This document shows, piece after piece, positions 36,237 through 47,996 of a stretch of DNA of 64,000 nt. The translations under genes and the position numbers were made by a program. The DNA lies in NCBI GenBank assembly GCA_015501075.1, contig JADNYJ010000056.1, positions 124,001-188,000 of the forward strand. The letters run 5' to 3'. Each line of letters begins with the position of its first letter. Position 1 is the stretch's first letter. The DNA comes from Gymnopilus junonius (lineage: Eukaryota; Basidiomycota; Agaricomycetes; Agaricales; Galerinaceae). The notes beneath the pieces were generated by a model, which saw only the letters and a program-made list of their open reading frames with translations, was not told the origin of the DNA and made no database searches.

Positions 36237-37614
36237 TTATGAATAAGGAGGGAAAGCCCACGGGTTCTTCTGTAGGGTATATTTTTTACACAGCCCCGTG
36301 GCCTCGGGGTTGTAACTTTCCATCTTGTCATCGCCTGGGTACAGATGCTCGACGGTCTTCGTGACCTCGATGCCATTCGTGTTTGAATCAATGACCGTTG
36401 AGATATCTGAGATTGGGCCCTTGTTGCGCGAATTGCCGGTGAAAGAGAGAGGAATAACGGATGCCTGCGTTCTGTCGTCTCTGGACCTTAGCTTGGTGCC
36501 GGTGCTGACGCCACCACGGTTGAAGATACCAAATTTGGTGTTCCTAAACACTCGGCAGGCCATGATGTTCATGAGCACGATATTGGGTACTGTGAACATG
36601 GTCTGGTAGGTGACGGGAACGCTGGGGATGTAAAGCATGATCACAGTCAAAAGACTGGTCGTTACTGTGGTCCTAAAAATTTCGTCAGACCGAAGTAGAA
36701 GGGAGTAAAACAGATTAAAAAACATACAGATAATACGCCTGACCATCTTGCAGAAGAGCCCTTGAAAACGAGGGTAGATAATCACCATAGACAAGGGTCC
36801 TCATGCCGTCTTTCAGGTTGTAGTCCCTGTGAGCGTTGGCCATCAAACGAAAGGTAATAGCAAGGAAAACGAGAGTGTCGTTAACAAGGGGAACAATTGC
36901 TGCGGCACTGACGTAGCCTTCAAGGCTAACATTCAAACAATAATCCGTAGTGCCGATGTTAGCTCCTGTAACACCCTGCGTCACTGTAATACATCCAGCA
37001 ACGACGGCAAGCCACATGAAGGCGAAGAAGGCGACAACGAATTTGTTTCCGTCGAATACCGCGCGAACCCGGAAAAAGAATAAAAGAGAGGAGGCGGGAA
37101 TGGCGATAGGGTATAATGCATCCAATCCCTTTTCAAATTTGGCACAGTTCCCGGCAGGCGCGGCTAATCATAGCCCATGCATCAGCCACGACGGCCGATC
37201 AGAGAGCATGATGTACTCACTCTCAAAGATTGTGCTTGAGAGAACATAAGCCAATGATCCCAGCCTGTTTAAGCACGTAAGAAGTCCGTATCATTGCACA
37301 GGTATCGAACAGAACACACCGTGAGATGAAGTACGCAATAGTGGGCAGGGTAATGCGATACTTGAACAACAGCTTAAAGTCGCCCTTCAGATTGTTCAAA
37401 ACATCCCAGATCATCACCTGCAAGATAAGAGCATCGTAAGTCCTCCACACAGGGGAGCTAGATGATAGGATCACAAGAACGGAAAACTCACTCCGAGCGA
37501 ACCAACCAGAACATAAGTCGCAATCGTCACCTCAAAGGCGATGTCTGGAGGTAAAAACGCCATCGGGGTGAACGGATTAGGGAGCTGGGGCGCAGCTGAA
37601 GCGTTGGCAGCCAT
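36237..37614 (-). CDS. Seven-span membrane protein, copy E (intact)
   Basis: The only fully intact member here. Exons 37614-37492, 37417-37320 (98 nt), 37264-37221 (44 nt), 37163-36728 and 36672-36237 total 1137 nt, 378 residues. Start MAANASAAPQLPNPF. TM1 is in DIAFEVTIATYVLVGSLG; TM2 spans exons 2-3; TM3 is YPIAIPASSLLFFFRVRAV; TM4 FMWLAVVAGCITV; TM5 AAAIVPLVNDTLVFLAI; TM6 LLTVIMLYIPSVPV; TM7 VPNIVLMNIMACRVF. The NTKFG motif follows, then a 100-residue hydrophilic tail. The outside loop holds two conserved Cys (PAGNC and DYCLN). Topology is receptor-like; ligand and partner are unknown. No G-protein motif can be claimed. Confidence 0.85.
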
Positions 37615-38860
37615 GGTTGCCGCGAGTGAGGGGGAACTCGAAGATTAGGGCGTGATCCTATCCTTCTGTCTGCTCTTTAAGTTATCGCCGGGCTGGGAAG
37701 TACCTTGGAGACCTTACGCGAAGCAACTGTCAGGAAGAAAATCAAGAAATCCAGAAGATTGCTTAGTTGTACCTTGTTTGCAGGGTTTAAAGATCTTTTA
37801 TAGAATCCCCGCGCCCACAACTCAGATAAATTTGATTTCCACGAGGTTATTTTTGCGGTTCTTGGCCGTGCAAGTGACATGTCTGGAAAAACCAGACTAA
37901 GCGATTGCCTGCTTGCCTGCAAGTGAGCTGTAGAGTGGTGACCACTGGACACTAGTAATGCTGATTGGAATGTTCATTCATTCGGCTGAAGGACTACATT
38001 AAATGAATGAAAGGCTTACTTTTCGTGACGTTGCACCTTCTGACTTCAGAACAAGCCGAAGCCCAAATAAGTCAGGAGGTAAAATTTCACTCCCACCCCA
38101 AATTCCACTGGCACCTGCCGGCGACTACGGTGGCATTACCTAAAGGGACTCAGGTGAATCTGTCGACTTCGGTTAAGACAGCGTGAGTCGCCTATCAAGG
38201 GCTGCGTGACTGTCACAGATGATGGATTGTGGCCGATGTTACGCCTCGGTGGGCGGAAACGGTAGCGAGTCCGATGGCGCAAAAAGTGTGGAACCGGGTG
38301 TAGCAGTTATATGCAGTCGAGAAAGTGGAGCGAGGGCTTTCAATACCTTGAAGAGTCTTGAAGCGATTCAATTTTATTTAAATTTCACGTGCCGCAGCGT
38401 GGAATGTACGCTGACAACCTTGAAATCTATGGGCTAGAACAGAAAGGAAGGTAGCCAGAATAAGCGACGATCCACAATCAAAAAAATAGCCAGCAGGGAC
38501 GAAAAAAGATATAAGTAGCAACGGCTGGAACCAGTCCTTCTAAAGTTCGTGATGTTGAGTGTCTGGGAAGAAGCCTTGATGGTCGTTTGACTGAGCTTCC
38601 AAGTCCATAGGTCAAGTAGTCCTATACAGAAGAATTCGCGCAAGAGATTGTTGCAGTTGGGCCAGGCAGTCTGTTTTGGTATGCCAACCTGATCGGACTT
38701 CGAGAAAAGTAACCGCAAACTTGGGACTGGCCTACAAAACATTAGGTATATAGATGTGAAAAAGATTGACCTCGAACATTCAGTCTTTTTTCCTCTACAA
38801 CATTTGAATGATGACATTGACTGCATACTCCATCGGAATAGATCTAGTAAATCCTAGATT
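37615..38860. other. Intergenic region
   Basis: Upstream of copy E; no gene is seen. Open frames around 38434-38826 lack any family signature. Confidence 0.45.
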
Positions 38861-39420
38861 TTATTGGGCACACTTCAAAGCCGTAGCTATAAACTTGGAC
38901 CGACCTAAGTATGGAACGTTAGCAATTGAAATATATTTAGATGTGAAATAACCTTGGATATTGAGTCTTTTTCGTGCGCAGTTTCTCAAGTATCTGAATG
39001 ATATATCATTCACCGTGTCCTCGAACCAGAATGTATTCATCAGACAAACTTCCCAAAGGGCCGGAGTGACCGAATCCAGAGGGATGAATCTATCCCTGAG
39101 TTCGGGCTTCGACCTTTCAACAGACGTTCTGCGATTTTCTTCCAGGGAATGTACTGCGTTGATGGTAAATCTTTTGATATCATCGGCTCGAACGGGGATT
39201 CTCGACAGTCGTGATGTGTGCCTTCGCAATGTCACATATGGACGTCTAGGTACCAACCAAATAGGCACCTCGCCGTTGTTGATCACTCTGTGTATGGAAT
39301 CGTGTGCGCCCACAGAAGCAATGCAAAGAAAAACCTCTCCGATCCCGCAGCCTTCATTTTGGTAATGAGATAAACGAAGTATTTGTTCTCATTATTTTGT
39401 CCGCATCTTCATGGACATTC
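38861..39420 (-). pseudogene. Decayed copy of the adjacent NAD(P)-dependent reductase
   Basis: The 38861-39313 frame matches the C-terminal part of the intact reductase at 41.0-42.4 kb: DSIHRVINNGEVPIW parallels DFVHGMISKGEVPFA, and SVERSKPELRDRFIPLDSVTP parallels KKARPEVADRIVDLETVNP. Further upstream on the same strand, ENKYFVYLITKMKA (about 39360-39400) parallels EDKYYIYFTAKIKA. The segment linking them and all N-terminal exons are missing or unrecognisable, including the Rossmann start. It is a 5'-truncated paralogue lying 1.6 kb downstream of the parent gene in the same orientation. Confidence 0.65.
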
Positions 39421-41020
39421 GCAAGACTCATTGACAGCAAGGCCCAGCAACATTGGACGGTAAGATGCTATAGAAGTTTTCAGAAGACCCGGTTGTCAAT
39501 AATAATAGATCCAGGCATACGCTTCATGTAGCCGCCGAATGTGCTTGTGACGCGGACATCATAGCGAAAACAAGACAGGATATTTTTTGAAAATTTTCCT
39601 CAAGATTCTTTCTTCCACGCGAAGGGCAGGAAAATAGATCAACGCATTTCAAGCCGCGTCTGTAGCAATTTCATCAATCATTATGAGCACGAGTCCCTAA
39701 TGTTTTGGTACTTCGAATGTCGCACAGTCCTGTTAAATGCAAGACAGATATGTCAGAAGTGGAAAAGGTCTGCGTGAAAGGCTCATACTTACCCTCCTCG
39801 CACGGTATCCTCGGTCGCAGAAGCATCTTAGTAGTAGGGCCGATGAGTCGGTCTCACTGAAAGTTACGTCAGTAATGAAAACATATCAAGTAGAATTTTC
39901 CACACATGCTTTGCAGCCTTCCGCTCGCTAGCAAGCCGCAACAAAAGGCAGAAATTTCGTCCTCCAGGGCCGGAGGGCGCTTAAGCTCAACCAACATCGG
40001 ACTCCACGAATTCATAGCCGAGCGTTTCTCAACGCCAACCTCCACTCCGTGAGCCCTCTCTCTCACGGACATTAAAAATGTCTGCAGTCCAAATCATAGG
40101 GACAACTTATGTGAGTATCGTGTACAGCCAAATTTCCTCTCTCAAAAATGAAAGGGGAAGTCGACATAAAGGCTGAGCATTCAAGATGGCCGTCTTCCAT
40201 TATTGACTACATTACAAACAGTCATGAAACGACGTCTCGTAAGGTAGACCTTGCTTACCTAAGATAGGCTGAAGATAGTGCTGATATCGAAGTACTCAAG
40301 ACAGAAGGCATCCAGGTATCCTCAGATGACATTGCAAGTTGGGCGACATAGTCGCAAAACAAACATTTAAAACAGATCCACCTAGGAAAAAATAGTTGAC
40401 CGATCAGCAAATAATCCTAATGGGCAAGAGGTGGAAAGGAAAGGAAAGGTTTATTACCGGGGAGGAGCTTGAAACACCCGTACGTTCAATGAGACTAGAC
40501 CTAACATGGTGCGCGTACCTCCAAGGCCCACCATGTGCATATCACGCTTCTGTCCGAGGCTAGACGCGCGAAAATGGTCGCAGATGTCACAGTCAAGCTC
40601 AAGGCAAGCTTTACAATGTATCTTTCTTCCATATTATGGTGCCGTCCTTCAAAGGAGCCGAATTAGCAGAGGAACTTTTCCGAGGACAGGATTCAAGAAG
40701 CCGAAGAGACTTGAAGATGCTGGGTTTGGTTGGAACTGAAGAAGAGAAAAAAGGTGACAGTTTGTGACCACACCACACGTGCCAGGTGGCCAAACAAACA
40801 ACACTTTGTGACAGTTGCCGTTTGTTACGATCCTTCCGTCTTGAGTGTATCCTTTTTCGACCTGTTTCACAAAGTGGCCGTCAAGCCCAGCCACAGAGGC
40901 CTGAGGAGGCTACGAGGAATACAGGATGAAAACTAACATGAACAGATACAATTTGAATGCGACTAATAAATTATACATTAATCCTATTTCGAACCTTTCG
41001 ATGACCAGAATCTGGGCATT
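39421..41020. other. Intergenic region
   Basis: No supported gene. It may hold unrecognisable remains of the 5' part of the decayed reductase. A short GGAAA repeat lies near 40435-40450. Confidence 0.4.
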
Positions 41021-42385
41021 TTAATTTTTCCACTCCTTTTCCAATGCTAACAAATCATCCACAGCATCTTCAAACGTCTTCTCTGTGGGGATGAACTCTA
41101 TACCTAGAATCTCTTTCGCCCTCGTCGTGTCGAGGGTAGAAAGCACACCAGGCAGAGGATTGACAGTTTCTAAATCAACGATCCTGTCAGCTACCTCTGG
41201 TCTAGCCTTTTTCAGGTGTTCAGCCGCCTTCTTCCATGGAAGTGTGGCTCCGTTGACAATGAAGCGTCCTATGTCTCCCGATGGGAGAGGAAGCTTTTCA
41301 AGAGCACGCACATGTCCCTTTGCCACATCGCGGACGTCAACGATCCAGTTCGGTGCGAAAGGGACTTCACCCTTGCTGATCATTCCGTGAACAAAATCGT
41401 TCGTACCCGTGTTACCGATTGAAGTTGGTCTAGGGAATGTCTTGGGGTAAGGGCCGATGACATACCCAGGAAGAACTGTAAGTGTACAGTCAGTTTTGTG
41501 AGGAGATAATTTCAACCAAGAGAAACAGACTAGTGGCAACGCTTATCTCAGGGTGTTCAGCTGCGAATTCCCAAAGGGCCTTTTCGGCTTTGATCTTCGC
41601 AGTGAAATAAATGTAATATTTGTCTTCCTGATTCTTCAAAAATTCTTCTTCATTCAGCTCGGCCCACACTGGATGCGTGAAGGTAAATCGACAGTCCGTG
41701 AATCATGCAAAAAACCTACTTGTCTCATTGAAGGTCAGGCCATGGAAAGCAGGCATATGGGTGGCTATGGGACTCCATCGAACAACCTCCCACGGCAAAG
41801 ACAAGCTCATATGACTTACGACTGAGAAGAGTCCCAAAAGAACTCGTAACGACAAACTTCTTGATACCGGCCTTTTGAGCTTGACGTACAACATTTAGGG
41901 TGCCTTCAATAGCGCTCTGCGAGACTATACATCAACCGGGCCATCACACATGCGGGCCATCCAAAATCAACATGACGTACCCTGAATGTCTCCTCAAGGT
42001 CCTTCCTCCCAGGAAGCGGGCAGGCAATGTGAACAACGGCATCAACCCCCTTCAATGCCTCTGTGAAGTCACCCGTTGCGATATCATCTACTTTCACGAA
42101 CTCCAAGTCGGGTACATTCACAGTCTTCACTAGCTGTTCGTACTTTGCTCCTCGTGCTGTCCTATTTATGACACAAAGATGCCAGTGTCAACGGTGTTCC
42201 GCCTGACATTGCAGAGTGACTACTCACCCTCGTACACGGAACCCGCGCTTCAACAATTCTTCTGTAGTGTGTCCAGCAATGAAACCGGAAACACCAGTAA
42301 CCTATGACACCTCCAGCGTCAGAAAATCCGTTAATATGCGAAATTCAGAGCAGGGGGAACGTACCAGTACTAATTCTTTAGCCAT
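41021..42385 (-). CDS. NAD(P)-dependent epimerase/dihydroflavonol-4-reductase-like oxidoreductase
   Basis: Extended short-chain dehydrogenase that reduces ketone or aldehyde groups with NADPH; substrate unknown. Seven to eight exons. Exon 1 is only MAKELVL. The nucleotide-binding loop VTGVSGFIAGHTTEELL (T-G-x-x-G-x-x-A) is followed by RVRG, DDIATGDFTEALKGVDAVVHIACP, EGTLNVVRQAQKAGIKKFVVTSS, then EDKYYIYFTAKIKAEKALWEFA (Y-x-x-x-K catalytic pair as YFTAK), TILPGYVIGPYPK, DVRDVAKGHVRAL and a C-terminus ending LLALEKEWKN. All junctions I traced keep frame, so it appears intact. A truncated copy lies at 38.9-39.4 kb. A link to the polyketide locus 6 kb away is possible but not shown. Confidence 0.82.
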
Positions 42386-43879
42386 CGTCGTGTCTTCAAG
42401 CGTTTCGAGTTCGTTACACAGATTGAAGAGGAGGAAAGAAAGGAGGACAAACCACATGGACACCCACGGGACCTGCTTATATCCATCAACTGAGAGAATC
42501 ACCCATCGCGTGCATATGACAAACTCTTGCCCTGGTCCCAAACTACTAAAAGTGCAGTTTTTTGTTGCTCGGTGTAAGAGGGAGCGAGTAAAGGACCCCT
42601 TCCTATACCCCGTAATTCAATGTAGCGCAGAAAAGAAGTGACCTGGGGTACGCACTAGTTATATAAAATGGCCAATAGCTGACCGTCTTTACTCATTCTT
42701 ATACTTCCACCTATTTCCACTCTCAGGCAGAGCGGCCGCAAGAAGCATTTTCTCTCGTTATACCTAAATTTAGGTCTCATGACCTCCGCACGCTATGGAA
42801 CAGATTAGCAAAGTGAAGCTTCGATAAGATATGCAGGGAATCGTTAATTCCCCTTGTATTCATGAAGACTCACCACTAGATGTTCTCAGTACGAAAAAGA
42901 CGGTTTGCAAGCGCTATCGGCGATGTTCTTCACCAATTCAAAGACTGGCTCAACGTCACTGCACCTCGGGATTAACCTGATTAAAATGAAGTGCCGATCA
43001 ATTACTGTATTTCGCTCAGCATCAACATGTTACATAGGGGAAGATATCCAGTTAGTCCACTGTCTGTCACTGTGCTCCCGCCTCCCGATGCTAACAGTGA
43101 CGCTTAGTCTTGCTCACGTTGCGTTCATTCAGGGGCTACTCTACGACCGTAGTGAGGCGCGCATCGCATCAAAACTCACCAGATAAAATTGTAAAATCAT
43201 GAGGTAGCCGGCAAGCAACATCCCCCTTGATGTTGATGACGATCGTAGATTGTAATTTGTGGCGAAAATTAAGAATCAAGAAGCCATAAATTCGTTTGAT
43301 GGATAAGAAAGTTTAAATCTTGTTTTCTGAATCCAGATGAAGCCAGATGATCGCAAGTCGCAAGCGGAAGGAGGCAGAAAATCACAGGTGTCGTCGCCCG
43401 GCCTTGCCCCGAATGAACGCAGAAACCTGCGATGCAAAGAGACCCTCTCCTTCGTGCCGTGCTAGATTCGAGATGGATTGGCCTGGGTTTTGGCCACCCA
43501 TGCAATAACGAATCAATGTTGAACCATAGCAAGCCTGCAGAAAACTGCCAGTACCTCGGCTTTGACTAATGACGACCATAAATTATAAAGCTCAACGAAT
43601 TCAGAACCACTGAACCGATGAATTCCAGTAGAAGGTTGCAATAAAGGGGCAATCGGCCTCACGGATTAATATACAAAGTCCTAGTAAGTAATGCACCCTT
43701 CAAAACCAGCTGGTAAGATGGTCAAAATGGAGCAGAATAGTACAAAGTGTGGCGATCACCATTTTATTTCAACATTCCTGAGAAAAAAAGACAAAGCCCT
43801 TGGCAGGTAGCTTAACATCTGGGATATTTTGACCTTGGACCATACAACATTACTTAGGGCCTTACAGGTCAAGCACGTC
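42386..43879. other. Intergenic region
   Basis: Promoter side of the reductase gene, then sequence with no recognisable gene up to the 7TM relic. Confidence 0.45.
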
Positions 43880-44110
43880 AAGACGTTATGTTTCTTCAGT
43901 GTCACTCATATTCTTATCGAGGGCGTCTCGGGAGGTCACATTGGCATATGCATCACAAGGGAGTGCATCGAAGATCTACTGGCCTATGTACTTTTCTGCA
44001 GCGTGTATCATTCCTTCTTGAAGGAATGATACCCTTGTCTTCTTGGAGACCAGTTGGAAATGATACACGCAGAGCAGATTCTCCAGAAGTGGGTGAAGGT
44101 AACGCTCTTT
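43880..44110 (+). pseudogene. 7TM-family relic, exon 4 fragment
   Basis: The frame reading VTHILIEGVSGGHIGICI parallels VTLIEGVSGSYIGSTKYC of copy D, and after a break LVFLETSWK followed by a stop, then TQSRFS in degraded form, parallels LVFLATSWK and the segment after it. Only this middle part of exon 4 is present, with stops and frame shifts. It is closer to copy D than to A or B. Confidence 0.55.
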
Positions 44111-45691
44111 CGGCGATTATTTACAAGCATTTCCATGTCTTTATTAAAAAAACATACAGCAATCCGAATTTTTATCAGGACTTACATTTCTCTAACTTCC
44201 GACGCCCATGAGACGACTATCTCTTTCACGCTTGTGACAGGCTGAGTAGGCCTGGCAATTGACCTTGGATAATAAGCCCAGTTATATTTATACAACTTCT
44301 ATGTGTGAGAGCGCTAGTAATTCGATTACTATAATAGTAGACCTTTCCATAATGACGAATGATGACTGTCGATGATCTCGGATTATTTCTGTACAGTGAT
44401 ACCGATATGGATCTCGTTGGGTTATATTAGTCAACCGTGGAAGGTGGTGAGGACATGTACTTGTGGACTTTCTCTCTCCCGAAATTTAATGGTGTTAAGG
44501 TAACTGATCACACGTGCATTCTGGTTGTTCAACTTGTGACATTGGAACAGTATCATCGCATGAGAAAGATAGAGGACACTATCTCAGAAGATAGCATCTA
44601 GTCTGACACATTTATTTTCACAGAAATGACAAGTTGTCGAATGTTAAGGGTGATAGGAGTCCTGGCGGAAAAATATCGCTTGACATTCAAGCCATGCAAA
44701 TACAAGACGGGAAACTGACACGTAATAAGTCTTCAAGAATATCAAGAGAATGTGTCTGTCCAACAGTATTTCGTACCCGCATGGCGCGAAGGGGGGAAAA
44801 GTCCAACGAAGGCAGCGCTAACCCGTCGATGACTGGCCAGGGAAAATCAGAAGCAAATTACGCCCTGTCTAACATAGTTCAATCAAAGTATGCTTGCCAA
44901 TGACAAGCCAGAGTTGTTGAAATGAATGCACTCCCTTCATCGGTCGCAATTGCAAGCAGATATCCCTCCGGCCTATTTCACACAGCTTCATTGCATTTAT
45001 TTTCAGACCATGTGATCCATCATCATTTCGTGAAAATAATGGTTCAGAGTCGGTCACTAAGATGGGGGGGGGTGTAAATTGATATTGATTGCCCAGTCGT
45101 GCTGAGGTCTTTTCGTCAAGGAAAGGACGCCAAAGGCGGAGGAAGTTCTGTAAGAGAATGAAGATACGTCTCCTCATCTAGTCAAAATTCAAGGATTGGC
45201 CCAGAGGGACTGAATATAGACTCCAGAAGATTTCAACGGCAAGTCGAGGCGCGCAACGTGCTAGCAAGGGAGTAGGGTAGAAGCCTTGGCATGGCTTCTG
45301 CCTCCAGGAAAATGGACGATGTGCCTGAAGCCGTGCGACATAATTTGACACTGGAAGAAGACCGTCCTCACATCACCGAAACCGGGCTAGATAATGCTTC
45401 ATCTAGGGCCGCCCACCCGGGACGACTAGGGGCCAGTGGGTCATCTTCGTTCACCTGGTTCAGATGTGCATGAAACTCTACTACAACCGATATGATTTGG
45501 TGGGAGATGTCCGGGCAAACAACCTGGACAAAGCTATCTGCTTTGCTATAAAACCGTCCTCTCCATAAGAGGTAATGATAAATTTGAGATGTTTGCAGTG
45601 AAGCGATCTGGGGAAGATAAAATAAGGCAAGTCCCTCATATATCATATGATCCACTGCACTCATTGTCGTGTTAGATCCTTGGTGATATTT
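44111..45691. other. Intergenic region
   Basis: No supported gene. A run of consecutive G residues occurs at about 45064, an obvious sequencing risk. Frames at 44634-44903 (+), 44869-45177 (-) and 45368-45664 (-) are open but carry no recognised domain. The last lies just 3' of the F-box gene. Confidence 0.4.
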
Positions 45692-46594
45692 TCAGGTTGA
45701 GTAGACTACACGCACAGGTTGATTCACGCTGAATGAATTCAAGCGTATCCAAGGATGGCATGGACTGAACCACAAATTGGCTAAGTTGCCGCATTCTCCA
45801 GACATCTTAGAAGATGCCCTGAACGTTCGTAGGCGGGAAAAACCCGGGCCCGGCGGGGTTGGAAGGATGGACTGCAAAGATTGAAAAATGGGGAATATAT
45901 CAAATCCCGTGAGCTCCAATTTCTCCAACATAGCCAGTGACTTAGGATTCGTTGTAGTCGGTGGTTCCAAAGGATCCTTTCTGTCGAAAAAAACGGAAGA
46001 AAGCTTGAGATCGATAAGGCTGCTTGAGGTAATTGCGGCTACCAGAAGTGACTTCGGTATCTTCCCAATATTAACCAAATGAAGAGTGTTAAGGGAATTG
46101 CTAGAGAAAATTCGGGACAGAAGGGACTCGGTGCTGGGGTAAAATGAAAGGAGAGCTCCAAGTAAACCGTAGCAATCCTATGAGCCTGAGTGACTCGAGG
46201 GGCCTTTGGCTCAAAAGGTTGAGCAATTCAAGCAGATGATTCTTTTCCACACCCAGTTTCCGGAGAATTTGTTGTATAGTATCCCTCGACTTGAGGAATG
46301 CGCGGGCGGTGGAAGGCCTGCCATATCAAATTTGAGATTCAAAGATCGAATTGCCGGGATTAAATAGGCATCGTTGTTTTGTAAAACTTTGATGAGTTCG
46401 GCTGCGCGCGTTTGACAAGAAGTATCCACCAAAAAGCTAATATCCGAGAAAAGGTGTTTCCTGGATGCCAAATAGAAAGCCATCGACACGACGGAACACG
46501 TTTTGAGGGTAGCTCGGGAACCATGGCATGCGACCTCGTCGATAATGAGATCTATTATTTCCTGAGGTAAATGCGTACTAGTCATCGTCGCCAC
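45692..46594 (-). CDS. F-box protein, third copy, two frame breaks
   Basis: Starts MATMTSTHLPQEIIDLIIDEV, an F-box first helix, followed by LKTCSVVSMAFYLASRKHLFSDI, the pattern of agaric F-box proteins that begin at the N-terminus. A leucine-rich remainder continues in other frames: KLGVEKNHLLELLNLLSQRPLESL after a missing A at 46257-46259, then SLNTLHLVNIGKIPKSLL and LEKLELTGFDIFPIFQSL after a second shift near 46165. The last frame ends VRVVYST at about 45695. Joined, it would be about 300 residues, with a possibly incomplete C-terminus. Probably a real gene with sequence errors, but true pseudogene status is not excluded. Confidence 0.65.
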
Positions 46595-46912
46595 CGCTTG
46601 AGACGAAAAGGGTATTTAAGTATTCGAGCAGTAGAGGAGAAAGGGTAGGGTTCGAAGTCGGGCGTAGTACTTCAGGATATATCATTTGAATCAAATTTGA
46701 ATGGGACAGATTTGATTCCAAGTTGAATCATTGTAGTTCGTGAGGGCCATGTTAAATGTTTACATGTATTTGAAGCGGACAACGATGACCTCCTTCCCGC
46801 ATGTACCTCCGAGTCTTTAATCACGACCAGGGGCAGACCAATTCGTATCTCGGACGATGTAAGCTGAATTTTTGATATTGTGAGATATTATGAACTTGAT
46901 TTTATTTTATAG
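46595..46912. other. Divergent promoter region, F-box gene and IES6
   Basis: Should hold the IES6 start codon or first exon, which I could not fix: candidate ATGs lie at about 46788 and 46803, but none splices cleanly into the next exon. Confidence 0.4.
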
Positions 46913-47667
46913 GCCCCCCAAAGGTGGTTTCAAGAAGAAGACAGGTTCCGATGGAACATCAACACCAGTGACACCCGTAGGTGCATTCAGAATCCCGATT
47001 TTTCTCTGGAGACTAATCAAATCGCGCGTTTCAAGTCATTAGCTGTCCAATTATCATACCTACACCAGCCAAGACCCTTCAAAAACCCGCACTACACGAA
47101 GAATGTCAATCGTAGAGTCAAGAACTTGAAGACAGTGCTCGGTCAGGAGAGAGAGCGAGAAAGAGCAGACAGGGAAGAGAGAAGACTGAAGAGGGAGGAG
47201 CTACTCAAAACGAACCCTCAGGCCGTTGTGGACATTCCGGAGGAAGTGCCTACTTGTAGGTTCTATACTATTTTTAATCGTAGTTTTGACCATATCTAAC
47301 GACATCAAGCAGACACGACTATAGAAGCACCTCCGTCAGTTATACCCCATAAACATTTATGTGATATCACAGGCCTTGATGTGAGATACTCTCGCCATGC
47401 TTTGGACGTATTCTGACGCGTCGCATTAGGCCCCGTACACAGACCCAGCAACAGGTCTGCGCTACCATGATAAGAGCGTATACGAAATCGTGAAAGGGCT
47501 GGTGCGTCATCAAAACTGTTCTTATACTTCGACATTTTATGGATACTCTGCAGAGCGCTAGCATGGCCAAGGACTATTTATCAGGTATGCGCTCACTTTT
47601 TCCAGCCTCCGTGTTCCCGCTAACCTTGCCTTGGCTAGCTCGGGGTGTTCACTCAATAGTCAAGTAG
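46913..47667 (+). CDS. IES6: INO80 complex subunit Ies6/INO80C (YL1_C domain), 5' end unresolved
   Basis: Nuclear chromatin-remodelling subunit. The conserved part runs from FKNPHYTKNVNRRVKNLKTV through a Glu/Arg-rich helix (GQERERERADREERRLKREE) to the YL1 C-terminal domain: PHKHLCDITGLD, APYTDPATGLRYHDKSVYE and EIVKGL. It is spread over short exons with introns near 47258-47312, 47380-47430 and 47510-47560, and ends ARGVHSIVK at TAG 47665. CDITG and TGLRYH are the YL1_C hallmark. One surplus C near 47076 (before FKNPHY) is suspected. The exon beginning at 46913 (PPKGGFKKKTGSDG) is plausible, and the start lies further left. Confidence 0.78.
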
Positions 47668-47996
47668 ATGTATTCATTACGGTCAATTGAATAGGACCTG
47701 AACAAGGCCATTATATTGCGAAATTAACGACATCTAAGATGTTGTTGTATGGAAATCAGATGTAATATGTAACGATACGGACGACAATAACGATAAGACG
47801 AATCCGGGAATACGAAGGATTTACTCTAAAGTGCGGATGGATGGGCTATGACACATCAGGAAAGGCTACAAGTGACGAGAATGACGACGTGGCTCTGAAT
47901 TAGGGTCTCAGGCGCCAACAGTATTATAAAGAGATAGAGGTAAGAGAAGGAAGAAGAAGAAAATATAGTACAATGGAGGTACTTGCATGATGCCCT
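47668..47996. other. Convergent 3' region, IES6 and PKS
   Basis: No gene; both 3' UTRs are expected here. Confidence 0.5.

Noticed and set aside
45055..45080. Long G-run as a G-quadruplex or regulatory site
   Set aside because: It is a single run without the spaced G-tracts needed for a quadruplex and is not near a supported gene start.
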